Below are positions 53,990 to 63,300 of a DNA stretch of 64,000 bases, piece after piece; the first letter of the stretch is position 1; each line of letters begins with the position of its first letter. Source of the stretch: Thioclava indica (lineage in GTDB: Bacteria; Pseudomonadota; Alphaproteobacteria; Rhodobacterales; Rhodobacteraceae); assembly GCF_000714545.1 (NCBI RefSeq), contig NZ_AUNB01000001.1:186001-250000 (forward strand), written 5' to 3'. Both the position numbers and the translations under genes were made by a program. The notes beneath the pieces are model-generated. The model was given only the letters and a program-made list of their open reading frames with translations. It ran no database searches and was not told the origin of the DNA.

Positions 53990-54145
53990 GCTGTGTCTCT
54001 CCTTCTTTTCCTCTTTCCGATGGGCGGAAAAAGCACCGTCTCAAACTTTAAATTGACAAACGAATTCAAACAGATAGCGAAAATTGAATATGTCCGAAAG
54101 ACACGCGCGGGACAAAGGTTTCCCCTGCCCCGCGCGCAGACCTAT
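53990..54145. promoter_or_regulatory. AT-rich soxA-soxB gap with possible internal operator/promoter
   Basis: This gap is far more AT-rich than its surroundings. It holds a 6-bp inverted repeat, ATTCAA (54064-54069) and TTGAAT (54084-54089), spaced by 14 bases, next to CATATTC read leftward. The soxX upstream region also combines CATAT with TTTGAATT. A second SoxR-controlled promoter serving soxBCD is possible but not shown. Confidence 0.4.
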
Positions 54146-55006
54146 TTAAGGACGAACGCCGCCGCCTTCGATCTCAAGACCCGTGCCGCGCGAGGCGACA
54201 TACAGCTCGAGATTGCGGAACTCTTGCGAGCCCGGCTTGAAGGTCTCGGCGCGGGTATCGCGGATGCAGCCCTTGAAGCGGTTGTGGATCGACACCACGC
54301 CCGCATTCTTCAGACGATACACCGGGAAACCGGTCAACTGGCCTTGGCTCAGGTGGTCGGCGCGGATGTAATTGCCATAGTTTTCTTCATGGCAGGACGC
54401 GCAGGACAGCTCTAGCTGACCATAACGCGTGTAATACATCTCTTTGCCTTTTTCCCAGAACGGGGCAGCATCGCCGTCGATCTTGACGTTCACGGGCATG
54501 CCGCGCGACTGAACCGCGATCGCAACCGTCATGTTCTTCATCGGGCCGCTATCCCAGCCCCAGGCTTCGGCACCCATGCGCTCGGTGCGGCAGTCGTTGA
54601 TGTAGTTTTCCATCGACCACAGCTCGCCCTTGGCGTTGAGATGGGGCATCTTGGCGCGCACGCCTTTCATGCCCTCTTCGATGTCGCCGTGGCAATCTGC
54701 GCAAGACTTGCCCTCGGAGCCGTCCGCGACATTCCAGTTGTCCATGCCTTGTTCACCAAAGACCATGATCGGATTGTCGAAGTCATCTTGCTCCATCGCC
54801 CGCGAGCTGTCGGTGCGGAACAGCCAGCCCGAGTAAACCTCATCAAGGTGACCCTTGAGGAAATCGGCAGCAGGTGCCTTGGTTACGATCGGCGTATCGC
54901 CGTTGATGTTAAGTTCGTCATCCGCCATTTCCGCGCGCAAAGGCGCAGTGCACAGCGCCAGAACGGCGGTGGCGGCAAGGATGGTGCGGCTGGTGCGCAG
55001 CGTCAT
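54146..55006 (-). CDS. soxA: Sulfur-oxidation cytochrome SoxA
   Basis: A 286-residue periplasmic c-type cytochrome with a signal peptide (about 1-25, ending LRA). It carries two haem motifs, CADCH (102-106) and CASCH (202-206), and the active-site Cys247 (FKGCIRD), whose persulfide is the second haem ligand. With SoxX it couples thiosulfate to SoxY. ATG 55006 (MTLRTSRTIL) is preceded by GGGAGG, and an upstream in-frame ATG would add a non-signal leader. The gene order soxXYZABCD is standard. Confidence 0.95.
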   Translation of the reverse strand: MTLRTSRTILAATAVLALCTAPLRAEMADDELNINGDTPIVTKAPAADFLKGHLDEVYSGWLFRTDSSRAMEQDDFDNPIMVFGEQGMDNWNVADGSEGKSCADCHGDIEEGMKGVRAKMPHLNAKGELWSMENYINDCRTERMGAEAWGWDSGPMKNMTVAIAVQSRGMPVNVKIDGDAAPFWEKGKEMYYTRYGQLELSCASCHEENYGNYIRADHLSQGQLTGFPVYRLKNAGVVSIHNRFKGCIRDTRAETFKPGSQEFRNLELYVASRGTGLEIEGGGVRP

Positions 55007-55115
55007 ATCTCTGGTCCTCCCTGGGTGACCTCTGCGCCCGTCGATCTCCCCAATCGGGCGCAGAGTTATCCTTGGTAGGGGCATTCCCTTCGCCCCTGCG
55101 GCATTGCCTTATGGC

Positions 55116-55442
55116 TTAGCCGATCGCAATTTTCTTGCTGTCTTCGTAGATAGACCCGTCATCATCATACCAGGTGAATTTGAACTCACCGGCTTCGGGC
55201 ACTTTGGCGTCGAATTCGATATAGGGGTTGGTCGAAACAGCCGGGTCGAGCGTGACGTCGATCACGTTCTCGCCGTTGAAATCGCAGGTAAAACGGTTGA
55301 TGATTTCCCGCGGGATCACATTGCCGTCTTTGTCTTTGCGCTGACCCGATTCCATCGGGTGCGAGATCAGGGTCTTGATGGTGATGACTTCACCAGCGGA
55401 CGCTTTCTTCGGCACTTTCACGCGGGGTTTGACGTTTTTCAT
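55116..55442 (-). CDS. soxZ: Sulfur carrier subunit SoxZ
   Basis: A 108-residue periplasmic protein matching SoxZ (KNVKPRVKVPKKASAGEVITIKTLISHPMESGQRKD at the start, FTWYDDDGSIYEDSKKIAI at the end). It has no signal peptide and is exported with Tat-bearing SoxY as the SoxYZ heterodimer, the carrier of all pathway intermediates. GGAGAG precedes the ATG. It lies 23 bases after soxY. Confidence 0.96.
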   Translation of the reverse strand: MKNVKPRVKVPKKASAGEVITIKTLISHPMESGQRKDKDGNVIPREIINRFTCDFNGENVIDVTLDPAVSTNPYIEFDAKVPEAGEFKFTWYDDDGSIYEDSKKIAIG

Positions 55443-55465
55443 ATCATGTCTCTCCTGCTATCCGA

Positions 55466-55885
55466 TCAGCCGCCGCAGCCGCCGATGGTGACTTTCACGG
55501 TCGATTTCGCTTGCACGAAGCTGCCATCGGCCATCTTTGCGACGGCAACCAGATCCTGCGTTTTCGACAGGCGGATGCGGATCGAGGCGGCTTGCGAGCC
55601 GGCCAGCGGGCCGAACTTGAATGTCGCGACATCGGGCGTCGGGTTGCCGGGGGCGTAAATCGCGATCTCGGTGGCGCCGGGTGCGTCAACCGAAACCGGG
55701 ACCGTGTTGCCGTTTTCGGCGATCTCGGGAGCGGTCAGCGTCAGTCCGCCCTCTCCTGCGGTCGCGCCGCCGGTGAATTTCGCGATCGCATCGGCCGTAG
55801 CATCGGCCAGCGCGGGCAGCGGCAGCACCGAGACAGCAAAGCCGCCCATCGCCAGCGCCAGCGCGTCACGTCTGGTCATCGTCAT
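55466..55885 (-). CDS. soxY: Sulfur carrier subunit SoxY
   Basis: A 139-residue protein with a Tat signal (TRRDALALAMGG, residues 4-15) and the swinging-arm C-terminus VTIGGCGG, whose Cys137 carries the sulfur intermediates. It pairs with SoxZ in the periplasm. GGAGAG precedes the start. It sits between soxX and soxZ in the standard order. Confidence 0.96.
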   Translation of the reverse strand: MTMTRRDALALAMGGFAVSVLPLPALADATADAIAKFTGGATAGEGGLTLTAPEIAENGNTVPVSVDAPGATEIAIYAPGNPTPDVATFKFGPLAGSQAASIRIRLSKTQDLVAVAKMADGSFVQAKSTVKVTIGGCGG

Positions 55886-55919
55886 CTTGTCTCTCTCCTC
55901 TCGGGTTACTCAGAAAAGG

Positions 55920-56396
55920 TCACTCTTCCTTAAGCGTCATAAGAAAGGCGACCACATCCTCTACTTGTTGACCGTTCAGGATCGGCGGCAGATCGGCAGG
56001 CGCAGCCTTGCCGGTATAACCATCGCCGGGACGAATGAACGGTCCGGTTTTATACATGCCGGGCATGACGGTGCCCTCGAACGTATGCTTGGCGTCAATG
56101 ACGATGCCGCGCAGTTGGGCTTCGCTCCAGCGATCGGCTGCACCGTTCAGCTCGGGGCCGACATTGCCCTGAAAAGACGCATCAAGCGCCGACACGACAT
56201 GGCAGGACACGCAGTTGCCCAGCGACTTGGTCGACGCAATTTCTGCCCCCTTCGACGGATCGCCCGGCTGGCCGGTCAGTGACGTCGTTACTTCCCCAAT
56301 GTCGGTGAACTTTACATCCATCGGCGCGGTCTCGGCGAACGCGGCGGTAGCGGCGAACGTGGCGGCCACTGCGGCCAACGCAACGTGGCGTTTCAT
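55920..56396 (-). CDS. soxX: Sulfur-oxidation cytochrome SoxX
   Basis: A 158-residue periplasmic monohaem cytochrome with a signal peptide (1-21, AFA) and haem motif CVSCH (62-66), with a distal Met in the MPGMY segment. It takes electrons from SoxA in the SoxAX complex. GGGAGGACTTCT precedes the ATG. It is the first gene of soxXYZABCD. A CATAT inverted repeat lies about 80-96 bp upstream, and a terminator for soxVW precedes that. Confidence 0.95.
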   Translation of the reverse strand: MKRHVALAAVAATFAATAAFAETAPMDVKFTDIGEVTTSLTGQPGDPSKGAEIASTKSLGNCVSCHVVSALDASFQGNVGPELNGAADRWSEAQLRGIVIDAKHTFEGTVMPGMYKTGPFIRPGDGYTGKAAPADLPPILNGQQVEDVVAFLMTLKEE

Positions 56397-56476
56397 AGAA
56401 GTCCTCCCAAATTCTCTCCCTGAGACACATTTAAGCGAGTGCGTCAGTATGGCGCAATGATAAATTCAAAATTTCG

Positions 56477-56492
56477 CATATTTTCCGATATG
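56477..56492. promoter_or_regulatory. Predicted SoxR operator in the soxW-soxX gap
   Basis: An inverted repeat, CATAT-tttccg-ATATG, lies in an AT-rich stretch between the soxW terminator and soxX. The soxW-soxX gap is a known SoxR repressor site in Paracoccus pantotrophus. A similar CATAT/ATATG pair is found in the soxS-soxV gap here. The assignment is inference from position and shared half-sites. Confidence 0.6.
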
Positions 56493-56548
56493 TTCCGCCA
56501 GACACATCAAAGAAAACCTTTTAGAAACAACGCATATCGCAGGTGCAG

Positions 56549-56580
56549 AAAAGCCCCGCACAGATTTTTCCATGCGGGGC
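56549..56580 (-). terminator. Intrinsic terminator after soxVW
   Basis: Read leftward, GCCCCGCA, a 12-base loop, TGCGGGGC, then TTTTCTGC. It lies 31 bp after the soxW stop, upstream of the soxX operator, so soxVW and soxXYZABCD are probably separate transcription units. Confidence 0.85.
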
Positions 56581-56610
56581 CTTGCTGAAAAACCGATCAC
56601 TTGGGCGTGA

Positions 56611-57171
56611 TTACTGCGCCATCTGCTCGGCGACATATTTCTGGAAATTCTGACCGCTCTCGTAGCCGTGATTCTTCACCCAGGTCAAAAGCGCCTTCGT
56701 CGTGCCCTTGCCAAAAGCGCCGGGCATTTGCGCCACGGCGGCCTTGTTTGCGGCCACGCCATCGACACTCTCGGGGAAGAACATCATGGTGGGCGTGAAC
56801 ATCACCCCCCACTTCATTGCCATCTCTTTTTCGGGCAGCGATTCACCGTCAAAATCGGTGACCTCGACATCGCCAAACAGGTTCATCTGCACGACGTAAT
56901 AGTTATCGGTGATGAATTTCGCGATCTCGGGGTCCGAGAACACCTCTTCATGCATCTTCTTGCAATAGATGCAGCCGCGCTGCTCCCAGATCACCAGAAA
57001 CCGTTTGCCCGCCTCATTGGCCGAGGCCAGATCGTCGGACATATCCTTGAACGTATCCTGGAACCACGGCTCTTTGTGCAGTCCGTCATCGCCAAGTTCT
57101 GCGGCCGCCACCGGCAGCGCCAGCATCACGCAGGCCAGGATCGCCCCAAAGGTAGAAGTCAAAAAACGCAT
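56611..57171 (-). CDS. soxW: Periplasmic thioredoxin-like protein SoxW
   Basis: A 186-residue protein with a Sec signal peptide (ending VAAA near residue 24) and a thioredoxin fold with active site CIYC (about 67-70, in EQRGCIYCKKM) and cis-Pro region MFTPTMMFF. It receives electrons from SoxV and keeps Sox proteins reduced in the periplasm. Two consecutive ATGs (57174, 57171) follow GGGAGAG. It is second in soxVW and is followed by a terminator. Confidence 0.92.
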   Translation of the reverse strand: MRFLTSTFGAILACVMLALPVAAAELGDDGLHKEPWFQDTFKDMSDDLASANEAGKRFLVIWEQRGCIYCKKMHEEVFSDPEIAKFITDNYYVVQMNLFGDVEVTDFDGESLPEKEMAMKWGVMFTPTMMFFPESVDGVAANKAAVAQMPGAFGKGTTKALLTWVKNHGYESGQNFQKYVAEQMAQ

Positions 57172-57188
57172 CATCTCTCTCCCATTGC

Positions 57189-57920
57189 TCAGCCCAGACT
57201 CCCGCTGGGCATCACCTCGATCAAGAATTGCCCGATCCAGCGCAAACCGCCGGTCACAATCAAGATCGCAAACACAATCAACATCACCCCCATTGCCTTT
57301 TCCACATAGGCCAGTTTGGACTGGTGGCGGCGCATCAACGCAAGGAACGGCTTGGTAAAGAAGGCCGCAATCACAAAGGGGAAGGTCATCCCGATGCCAT
57401 AGAGGAACAGCAGCAGCCCGCCTTGCGAGATATCTCCCATCCCCGAGGCAACCATCAAAATCGCCGCCAAGGCCGGGCCAACGCAGGGCGTCCAGCCAAA
57501 GCCAAAGGCTAGCCCCATCACATAAGCGCCAAAGAATGTGGAGGGATCGGTTTTGGATTCCATGCGCGCCTCACGATAGAGGAACGGAATGCGGATCACG
57601 CCCAGGAAATGCAGCCCGAAGACCAGCAGGATCGCCGCCGCAACATAAGACAGCGGCCCCATCCATTCGCGAAACGCCGAGCCAAGCGCGGTCGCGCCCA
57701 TCCCCATCAGCACAAAAATCGTCGTCACACCCAGAGCGAATGCCACCGCCGAGGCGACCATGCGCATCTGCGCCCCGCGCGCAATCGCACCATCGCTGCG
57801 CAACTCGCTCATCGACAATCCGGCCATGTAAGACAGATAAAACGGCACCATAGGCAAAATGCAGGGCGTCAGGAATGATAGCAGGCCAGCAAAAAATGCG
57901 CCCCCGAAACTTATATCCAT
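57189..57920 (-). CDS. soxV: CcdA-family thiol transporter SoxV
   Basis: A 243-residue inner-membrane protein with six helices and the paired redox cysteines of CcdA proteins: Cys20 (FLTPCILP) and Cys145 (GWTPCVGP). It carries electrons from cytosolic thioredoxin to SoxW. ATG 57920 (MDISFGGAFFAGLL) is chosen. GGGAGG lies 11 bases before it. It is divergent from soxS across an operator-like inverted repeat. Confidence 0.93.
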   Translation of the reverse strand: MDISFGGAFFAGLLSFLTPCILPMVPFYLSYMAGLSMSELRSDGAIARGAQMRMVASAVAFALGVTTIFVLMGMGATALGSAFREWMGPLSYVAAAILLVFGLHFLGVIRIPFLYREARMESKTDPSTFFGAYVMGLAFGFGWTPCVGPALAAILMVASGMGDISQGGLLLFLYGIGMTFPFVIAAFFTKPFLALMRRHQSKLAYVEKAMGVMLIVFAILIVTGGLRWIGQFLIEVMPSGSLG

Positions 57921-57984
57921 CGGTAAGGAAACCTCCCAAATAAAGGGCAACGGCCTCCCAACCGTTTCTTGACGCCCCCGTGAA

Positions 57985-58009
57985 ACATATTACGATCTTT
58001 ATATGTAAT
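57985..58009. promoter_or_regulatory. Predicted SoxR operator between soxV and soxS
   Basis: ACATAT (57985-57990) and ATATGT (58001-58006) form an inverted repeat with a 10-base spacer. An overlapping ATTAC/GTAAT pair (57989-57993, 58005-58009) lies in the same site. It sits between the divergent soxV and soxS starts, the place bound by SoxR in P. pantotrophus. It could control both directions. Confidence 0.65.
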
Positions 58010-58022
58010 GGGAGTATCGTCA

Positions 58023-58478
58023 ATGATCCGTGAGTCTGCCTGCGCGATTTTTCTCGCTGCCGTGATGGCCGTTGCGCCAACGCTCGGATGGGCTGATACC
58101 GCCCCGCCGCCCAATCCGGCCACGACCGCCCCCGCCAGCGACCCGGCGCCACAAACGCAATCGCGCTTTCGCCTGCTGATGATCGAACAGGCGGGCTGCG
58201 TCTATTGCCGGATGTGGAATAACGATCTTGGCCCGATCTATCCCAAGACCCCCGAAGGCCAGATCGCGCCACTTGAGCGCACCGATTTGCACCAACCCAT
58301 GCCCGGGGGCGTCACCCTCACCGGCGGCAAGGCGATCTATACACCGACCTTTGTTTTACTTGATAACGGCACGGAAATTGCCCGGATCGAGGGCTATGCA
58401 AGCGAAGACTTTTTCTGGGGCCTGCTCGGCCAAGCGCTGCAAAAAGCGGGTGCCGATTTACCGTCAGCGGCGCAATAG
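58023..58478 (+). CDS. soxS: Thioredoxin-like periplasmic protein SoxS
   Basis: The protein has 151 residues: a signal peptide (about 1-24, GWA), a Pro/Ala-rich linker and a thioredoxin-like domain with CVYC (59-62, in EQAGCVYCRMWN) and TPTFVLLDNG. In P. pantotrophus, SoxS is a periplasmic thioredoxin needed for full sox expression and SoxYZ reactivation. ATG 58023 is preferred because GGGAG lies 8 bases before it. ATG 58008 would put that site inside the gene. It is followed by soxR. Confidence 0.88.
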   Translation: MIRESACAIFLAAVMAVAPTLGWADTAPPPNPATTAPASDPAPQTQSRFRLLMIEQAGCVYCRMWNNDLGPIYPKTPEGQIAPLERTDLHQPMPGGVTLTGGKAIYTPTFVLLDNGTEIARIEGYASEDFFWGLLGQALQKAGADLPSAAQ

Positions 58479-58596
58479 CCTCTGCGTTTTCGCCGAAATA
58501 TAAACGGCGAGGCTTTGTTCCAGCGAATCGCCGTGCTAAAGCCTGTTTAGTTTGACCAGTTCGGCTACGTCTTTTGATGCGGCCTGCAAGAAGGAA

Positions 58597-58980
58597 ATGG
58601 CGGTGCGACAAATGGCACCAGATGGGCGCGATCACGACCTAACCCCTCCCGTTCCAAGCCAGAACGGGAAATGCGCACGTCTGGACGCAGAAGAGCTGAT
58701 GTTGCGCGCCCAAGATGCCTCGAACCTGATGAAGGCGCTCGCCCATGAAGGGCGGCTGATGATTCTATGCCATCTCAGTTCGGGCGAAAAATCGGTGACC
58801 GAGTTGGAAAACCTGCTCGAATCGCGCCAGGCTGCGGTCAGCCAACAGCTTGCACGGCTACGCCTTGAGGGGCTTGTCAGTTCGCGCCGCGAGGGCAAGG
58901 CGATCTATTACACCCTGTCTGATCCGCGCGCGCGGCGCCTGATTGAAGTGGTTTACGAAATGTTTTGCAGCACTGATTAG
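58597..58980 (+). CDS. soxR: ArsR-family sulfur-responsive repressor SoxR
   Basis: A 127-residue winged-helix repressor (VTELENLLESRQAAVSQQLARLRLEGLVSSRREGKAIYYTL). Cys58 (ILCHLSSGE) and Cys124 (MFCSTD) match the two cysteines that form a polysulfide link in the BigR/SqrR/SoxR group. Cys26 is extra. It likely represses the sox genes until a reduced sulfur signal appears. The start is uncertain: ATG 58597 has AAGGA too close, and 58612 is possible. The gap to soxS is about 118 bp. Confidence 0.88.
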   Translation: MAVRQMAPDGRDHDLTPPVPSQNGKCARLDAEELMLRAQDASNLMKALAHEGRLMILCHLSSGEKSVTELENLLESRQAAVSQQLARLRLEGLVSSRREGKAIYYTLSDPRARRLIEVVYEMFCSTD

Positions 58981-59045
58981 ATATCGGTCTTGCGAAACGC
59001 TCAGTTTGGAAGCCGGGCCACACCTGCCCGGAAGGGAGGCGCGAA

Positions 59046-60092
59046 ATGGAAAACCTTCCAATAGGCGTGCTGGCCGCTCTGGTCGGGCTGATCGGCGGCG
59101 CAGTGCTGGGATTGGCGGCGCGGCTGGGCGATTTCTGCACGCTGGGCGCGCTGGAAAGCGCCGCTTACGGTGAAGATCAACGCCGCGTGCGACTTTGGGG
59201 CGTGGTGCTGGCCGTGGCGATCACCGGTTCCTTCTTGGCCGAGGCCTTGGGCTGGGCCGACATCACCCACAGCTTCTATCACACGATCCAATGGTCGCCG
59301 CTCGCCTCTATCGTAGGCGGGCTGCTGTTTGGCTATGGCATGGCGATGGCGGGCAATTGCGGCTTTGGGGCGCTGGTGCGCTTTGGTGGTGGTGATCTGC
59401 GCGCGTTGGTCGTGGTCGTCGTGATGGGCATCTTTGCCTTTGTCACGCTCTCGGGGCCACTCGCCCATCTGCGCCTGCTGATCTTTGCGCAAGACCCCGC
59501 ATCCGCGCCTCAGGGCATCGCACATTGGCTATCGGCCCGCAGCGGCCTGTCCCCCTTGGTCTTTGCCCTGCCGATCGCGGCGGGCTTTCTTGCGTGGGGG
59601 CTGTCTTACAAGCCGCTGCGCACAGATCCCCGCCGCGTGGCGTGGGGGGTCGCTGCAGGTCTGGCGGTTGTCTGGTGCCTGATTGGCACCTCGTGGCTGT
59701 ATGGCGAGAGCATGGGCGCAACCGGCGTCGAGGCCCCCTCCTTCACCGCCCCCTTAGGCCGCACGATCCTGTATTTCATGACCTCCACGGCGGGCGGCAT
59801 CACGTTTTCCGTCGGGCTTGTGGCGGGCGTGCTTGTGGGCGCGCTCTCGGGGTCACTTATCCGCGGGTTGTTTCGCTGGGAGGCCTGCGAAGACCCGCGT
59901 GAGCTGGGCCGTCAGGTCGGCGGCGCGGCCCTGATGGGGATCGGCGGCACTATCGCGCTGGGTTGCTCTATCGGCCAAGGTGTGAGCGCGATGTCGGTGC
60001 TGGCCTTTTCCGCCCCCGTCACGCTCGCCTCTATCGTCATCGGCGGGCTGATCGGATTGCGCCAATTGATCCACGGCTTCCAGCCCGAGTAA
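59046..60092 (+). CDS. YeeE/YedE family transporter (SoxT-like)
   Basis: A 348-residue membrane protein with about nine to ten helices and both YeeE cysteine blocks in one chain: GNCGFGALVRFGGGD (Cys105) and ALGCSIGQGVSAMS (near residue 310). An extra Cys31 lies in GDFCTLGALE. It likely moves thiosulfate or a sulfane signal across the inner membrane. A full-length homologue, SoxT, accompanies soxRS in Paracoccus. GGGAGG precedes the ATG. It is 65 bp after soxR on the same strand. Confidence 0.85.
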   Translation: MENLPIGVLAALVGLIGGAVLGLAARLGDFCTLGALESAAYGEDQRRVRLWGVVLAVAITGSFLAEALGWADITHSFYHTIQWSPLASIVGGLLFGYGMAMAGNCGFGALVRFGGGDLRALVVVVVMGIFAFVTLSGPLAHLRLLIFAQDPASAPQGIAHWLSARSGLSPLVFALPIAAGFLAWGLSYKPLRTDPRRVAWGVAAGLAVVWCLIGTSWLYGESMGATGVEAPSFTAPLGRTILYFMTSTAGGITFSVGLVAGVLVGALSGSLIRGLFRWEACEDPRELGRQVGGAALMGIGGTIALGCSIGQGVSAMSVLAFSAPVTLASIVIGGLIGLRQLIHGFQPE

Positions 60093-60128
60093 GCCTATCA
60101 TCGCGCAGGCCAGATTATCCCGTTGGAT

Positions 60129-60212
60129 GCCTCCGGCGGGAGTATTTCCGGCTAGATGAAATGGGGAGGCGCGCTTGTATTTCATCTAGCGCAAAATACT
60201 CCCGCCGGAGGC
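60129..60212. repeat. 84-nt paired inverted repeat (two REP-like copies head to head)
   Basis: The outer arms are 19 bp and perfect: GCCTCCGGCGGGAGTATTT (60129-60147) with its complement at 60194-60212. After 4 unpaired bases on each side come 11-bp perfect inner arms CTAGATGAAAT (60152-60162) and ATTTCATCTAG (60179-60189), around a 16-base loop. Each arm has the layout GG-N-N-TATTT, N4, C-N-AGA-N-GAA that also occurs at 5025 and 8932. It lies after the soxS-soxR-SoxT-like genes and could end transcription from either side. Confidence 0.85.
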
Positions 60213-60264
60213 TCCTGCCCTATCCCCAAGCGCGTCGCTCGTTTTAGTTAAAGCCGCTTAAACA

Positions 60265-60300
60265 AGCGCCCGCGTGAGGGGGTATCCTCGCGCGGGCGCT
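60265..60300 (-). terminator. Intrinsic terminator after the RND pump gene
   Basis: Perfect 10-bp arms AGCGCCCGCG and CGCGGGCGCT, with inner GAGG/CCTC pairing, are followed (read leftward) by TTGTTTAA. It begins 22 bp after the RND stop. Confidence 0.85.
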
Positions 60301-60321
60301 CGTGTTTCGCATGATCCCCGA

Positions 60322-63300
60322 TCAGGTCTTAAAGATCCGATAGATCGCGGGGATCACCAGCACCGTCAGCAAGGTCGAGCTGAGCAGACCGAACAGCAAC
60401 GAGATCGCCAGACCCTGAAAGATCGGGTCCGCCAAGATCACCACCGCGCCGATCATCGCCGCCACCGCCGTCAGCAGGATCGGCTTGAAGCGGATCGCAC
60501 CGGCCTCGATCAGGATCTCGGTCTTGGTTTTGCCGGTTTCATCTGCGTGTCGGATGAAATCGACCAGCAGGATCGAGTTGCGCACGATAATCCCTGCCAG
60601 CGCGATAAAACCAATCATCGAGGTGGCCGAGAACGGCGCGTGGAAGATCCAGTGGCCCAGCATGATGCCAAGGAAGGTCAGTGGCACCGGCGTCAGGATC
60701 ACCAGCGGCAGGCGGAAACTGCCAAACTGCGCCACGACGAGGATATAGATCCCGAGCAGAGCCACCGCGAAGGCCGCGCCCATGTCGCGGAACGTGACCC
60801 AGGTCACCTCCCATTCGCCATCCCAGAGCAGCGTGACATGGCTTTCGTCCTGCGGCTGGCCGTGGAACGAGATCGTCGGCTTTTCACCCGGCGCCCATTG
60901 CATGTTGTTGATGATATTATCGACCGCCAACATGCCATAAAGCGGCGCCTCGAACTGGCCGGCGAGTTCGGCCGTGACCATCTCGGCCTCGCGCCCGTTA
61001 TGGCGGAAGATCGGGTAGGACGCCTTCTCTTTGGCCACGCTCACGACATCGCCCAGTTCCACCACACCGCGTGCGCCGGGCAGAACATTGGCCGGAATTG
61101 GCGTGGACAGCGTGTTCTCGTTCATCACCTTGTTGGATTTCGAGCGCTCCATCACGATCGGGATCGGCTGGCGTTCTTTGCCGCGATGGGAATAGCCCAC
61201 CGTGGTCGAGCCGTTCAGCATCGCCAGCGTGTCCCAGACATCGCCTTCCGAGACCGAGTAGAATTCCAGATCGTCTGAATTCACCGTCGCGCGCAGCTTG
61301 TCTGGCTGAATGCCGAAGGAATTGTCCACATCCACGATATAGGGCACTTCCTTGAAGGCCTTTTCGATCTGGCGCGCAGCATCGCGACGGACCTTGGGAG
61401 TGGGACCGTAGACCTCGGCCAGAAGGGTCGCGATCACCGGCGGGCCGGGGGGCGGTTCGACCGTCTTCAGGCTTGCGCCTTCGGGCAGTTTGATTGCCTT
61501 GATCTTGTCACGGATGTCGATGGCGATTTCATGGCTGGAGCGGTCGCGCTCTGCCTTGGGCAGAAGCTGAATTTCGACATCGCCCTTATTGCCGCCTTCG
61601 CGCAGGTAGTAATGGCGCACCAGCCCGTTGAAGTTAAACGGAGCCGCTGTGCCTGCATGGGTTTGCGTCGCCAGCACTTCGGGCATGTCCGTCACGATAT
61701 CCGCGACCTGTTGGGCGACATTATCGGTCTCTTCAACTGACGTGCCCGCAGGCATGTCGATCTCGACCGACAGCTCGGATTTGTTATCAAACGGCAGCAG
61801 TTTGACCGTAACGTGTTTGGTGTAAAGCAGCCCCAGAGAGCCAAAGCTCAGCACCGTCACCACGATCAGGAACAGCCCCGCGCGACCCTTGGTTTTGAGG
61901 ATCGGACGCGCGACGGTGGCGTACATCTTGCCAAGACGACCGCCCACCTGATGCCCTCCATGGCCATCATCAACATCGTGATTATGCAGCTCCGCCTTGC
62001 CGGCAACCTTCACCATCAGCCAAGGCGTGATAATGACGGCCACGAAAAACGAAAACACCATCGCCGCCGAGGCCACCGCCGGAATAGGCGACATGTAAGG
62101 CCCCATCATGCCCGACACAAAGAGCATCGGCAAAAGCGCCACTACAACCGTGAGCGTCGCCACGATCGTCGGGTTGCCGACCTCGGCGACGGCCTCGATT
62201 GCCTTGGTCACACGAGACCCCGGCCCTTTCATCCCCCAATGCCGCGCGATGTTTTCAATCACTACGATCGCGTCATCGACAAGAATCCCGATCGCAAAAA
62301 TCAACGCAAATAGCGACACCCGGTTGAGCGTAAAGCCCATGATATAGGCGGCAAACAACGTCAGCAAAATCGTCACCGGAATGACGATTGCCACCACGAT
62401 GGATTCGCGCCAGCCAATCGCGACCAGCACCAGCCCGATGATCGACACCGTCGCCAGCCCAAGGTGGAACAGCAGCTCGTTGGCCTTTTCATTGGCGGTT
62501 TCGCCGTAATCGCGCGTGACTTTGACCTCGACATCATCGGGGATCAGCGTGCCGTGCAACTGGTGCATCCGCTCAAGGATCTGATCCGCAACAACCACCG
62601 CGTTCGAGCCTGCGCGTTTGGCAATCGCCAGCGTCACAGCCGGGGTGCGCTGTAGCTTTCCGTTCTTGTCGCGCTGCACGTTCGAGACGATCTTATCCGA
62701 GGCGTCGGGTACATACGACACCTTGGCGACATCGGCCACATAGACGGGACGATTGTCGCGCGTGGTCAACAAAAGACCCGCGATTTCAGCCGGCGCGACC
62801 AGCGTCTTACCGGCAGCCAGCGAGATTTGCTTACCCTCATTGCGGATCGTACCGGTGTTGAACGAGCGGTTCGCCTGCGTCACTTTCTGCGAGAGCTGCT
62901 GCAAGGTCACGCCGTAAAGCGCCAGCTTGTCGGGCTCGGGTTCAATGCGGATCTCGTTGGTCGCCTCGCCCACGATATAGGTCAGACCGACATTGCCGAT
63001 CTTGGTCACTTCGGTCTGCATTTCGCGCGCGATCCGGGTGAGTTCATCACTGTCGATCTGCGCGCCGTCCTTGCCCGTGAAGGTCAGCGAGACAATCGCC
63101 ACATCGTCAATCCCACGCCCCACGATCACCGGATCGGGGATGCCCTTGGGGATGCGGTCCATATTGGCCTGCATCTTTTCATGCACGCGCAAAACGGCTG
63201 CATCCGCCGAGGTGCCGACCTTAAAGCGCGCCATCACCAGCGCGTAATCGTCCTGCGTTTGGGAATAGACATGCTCGACCTGATTGATGCCCTGCACAAT

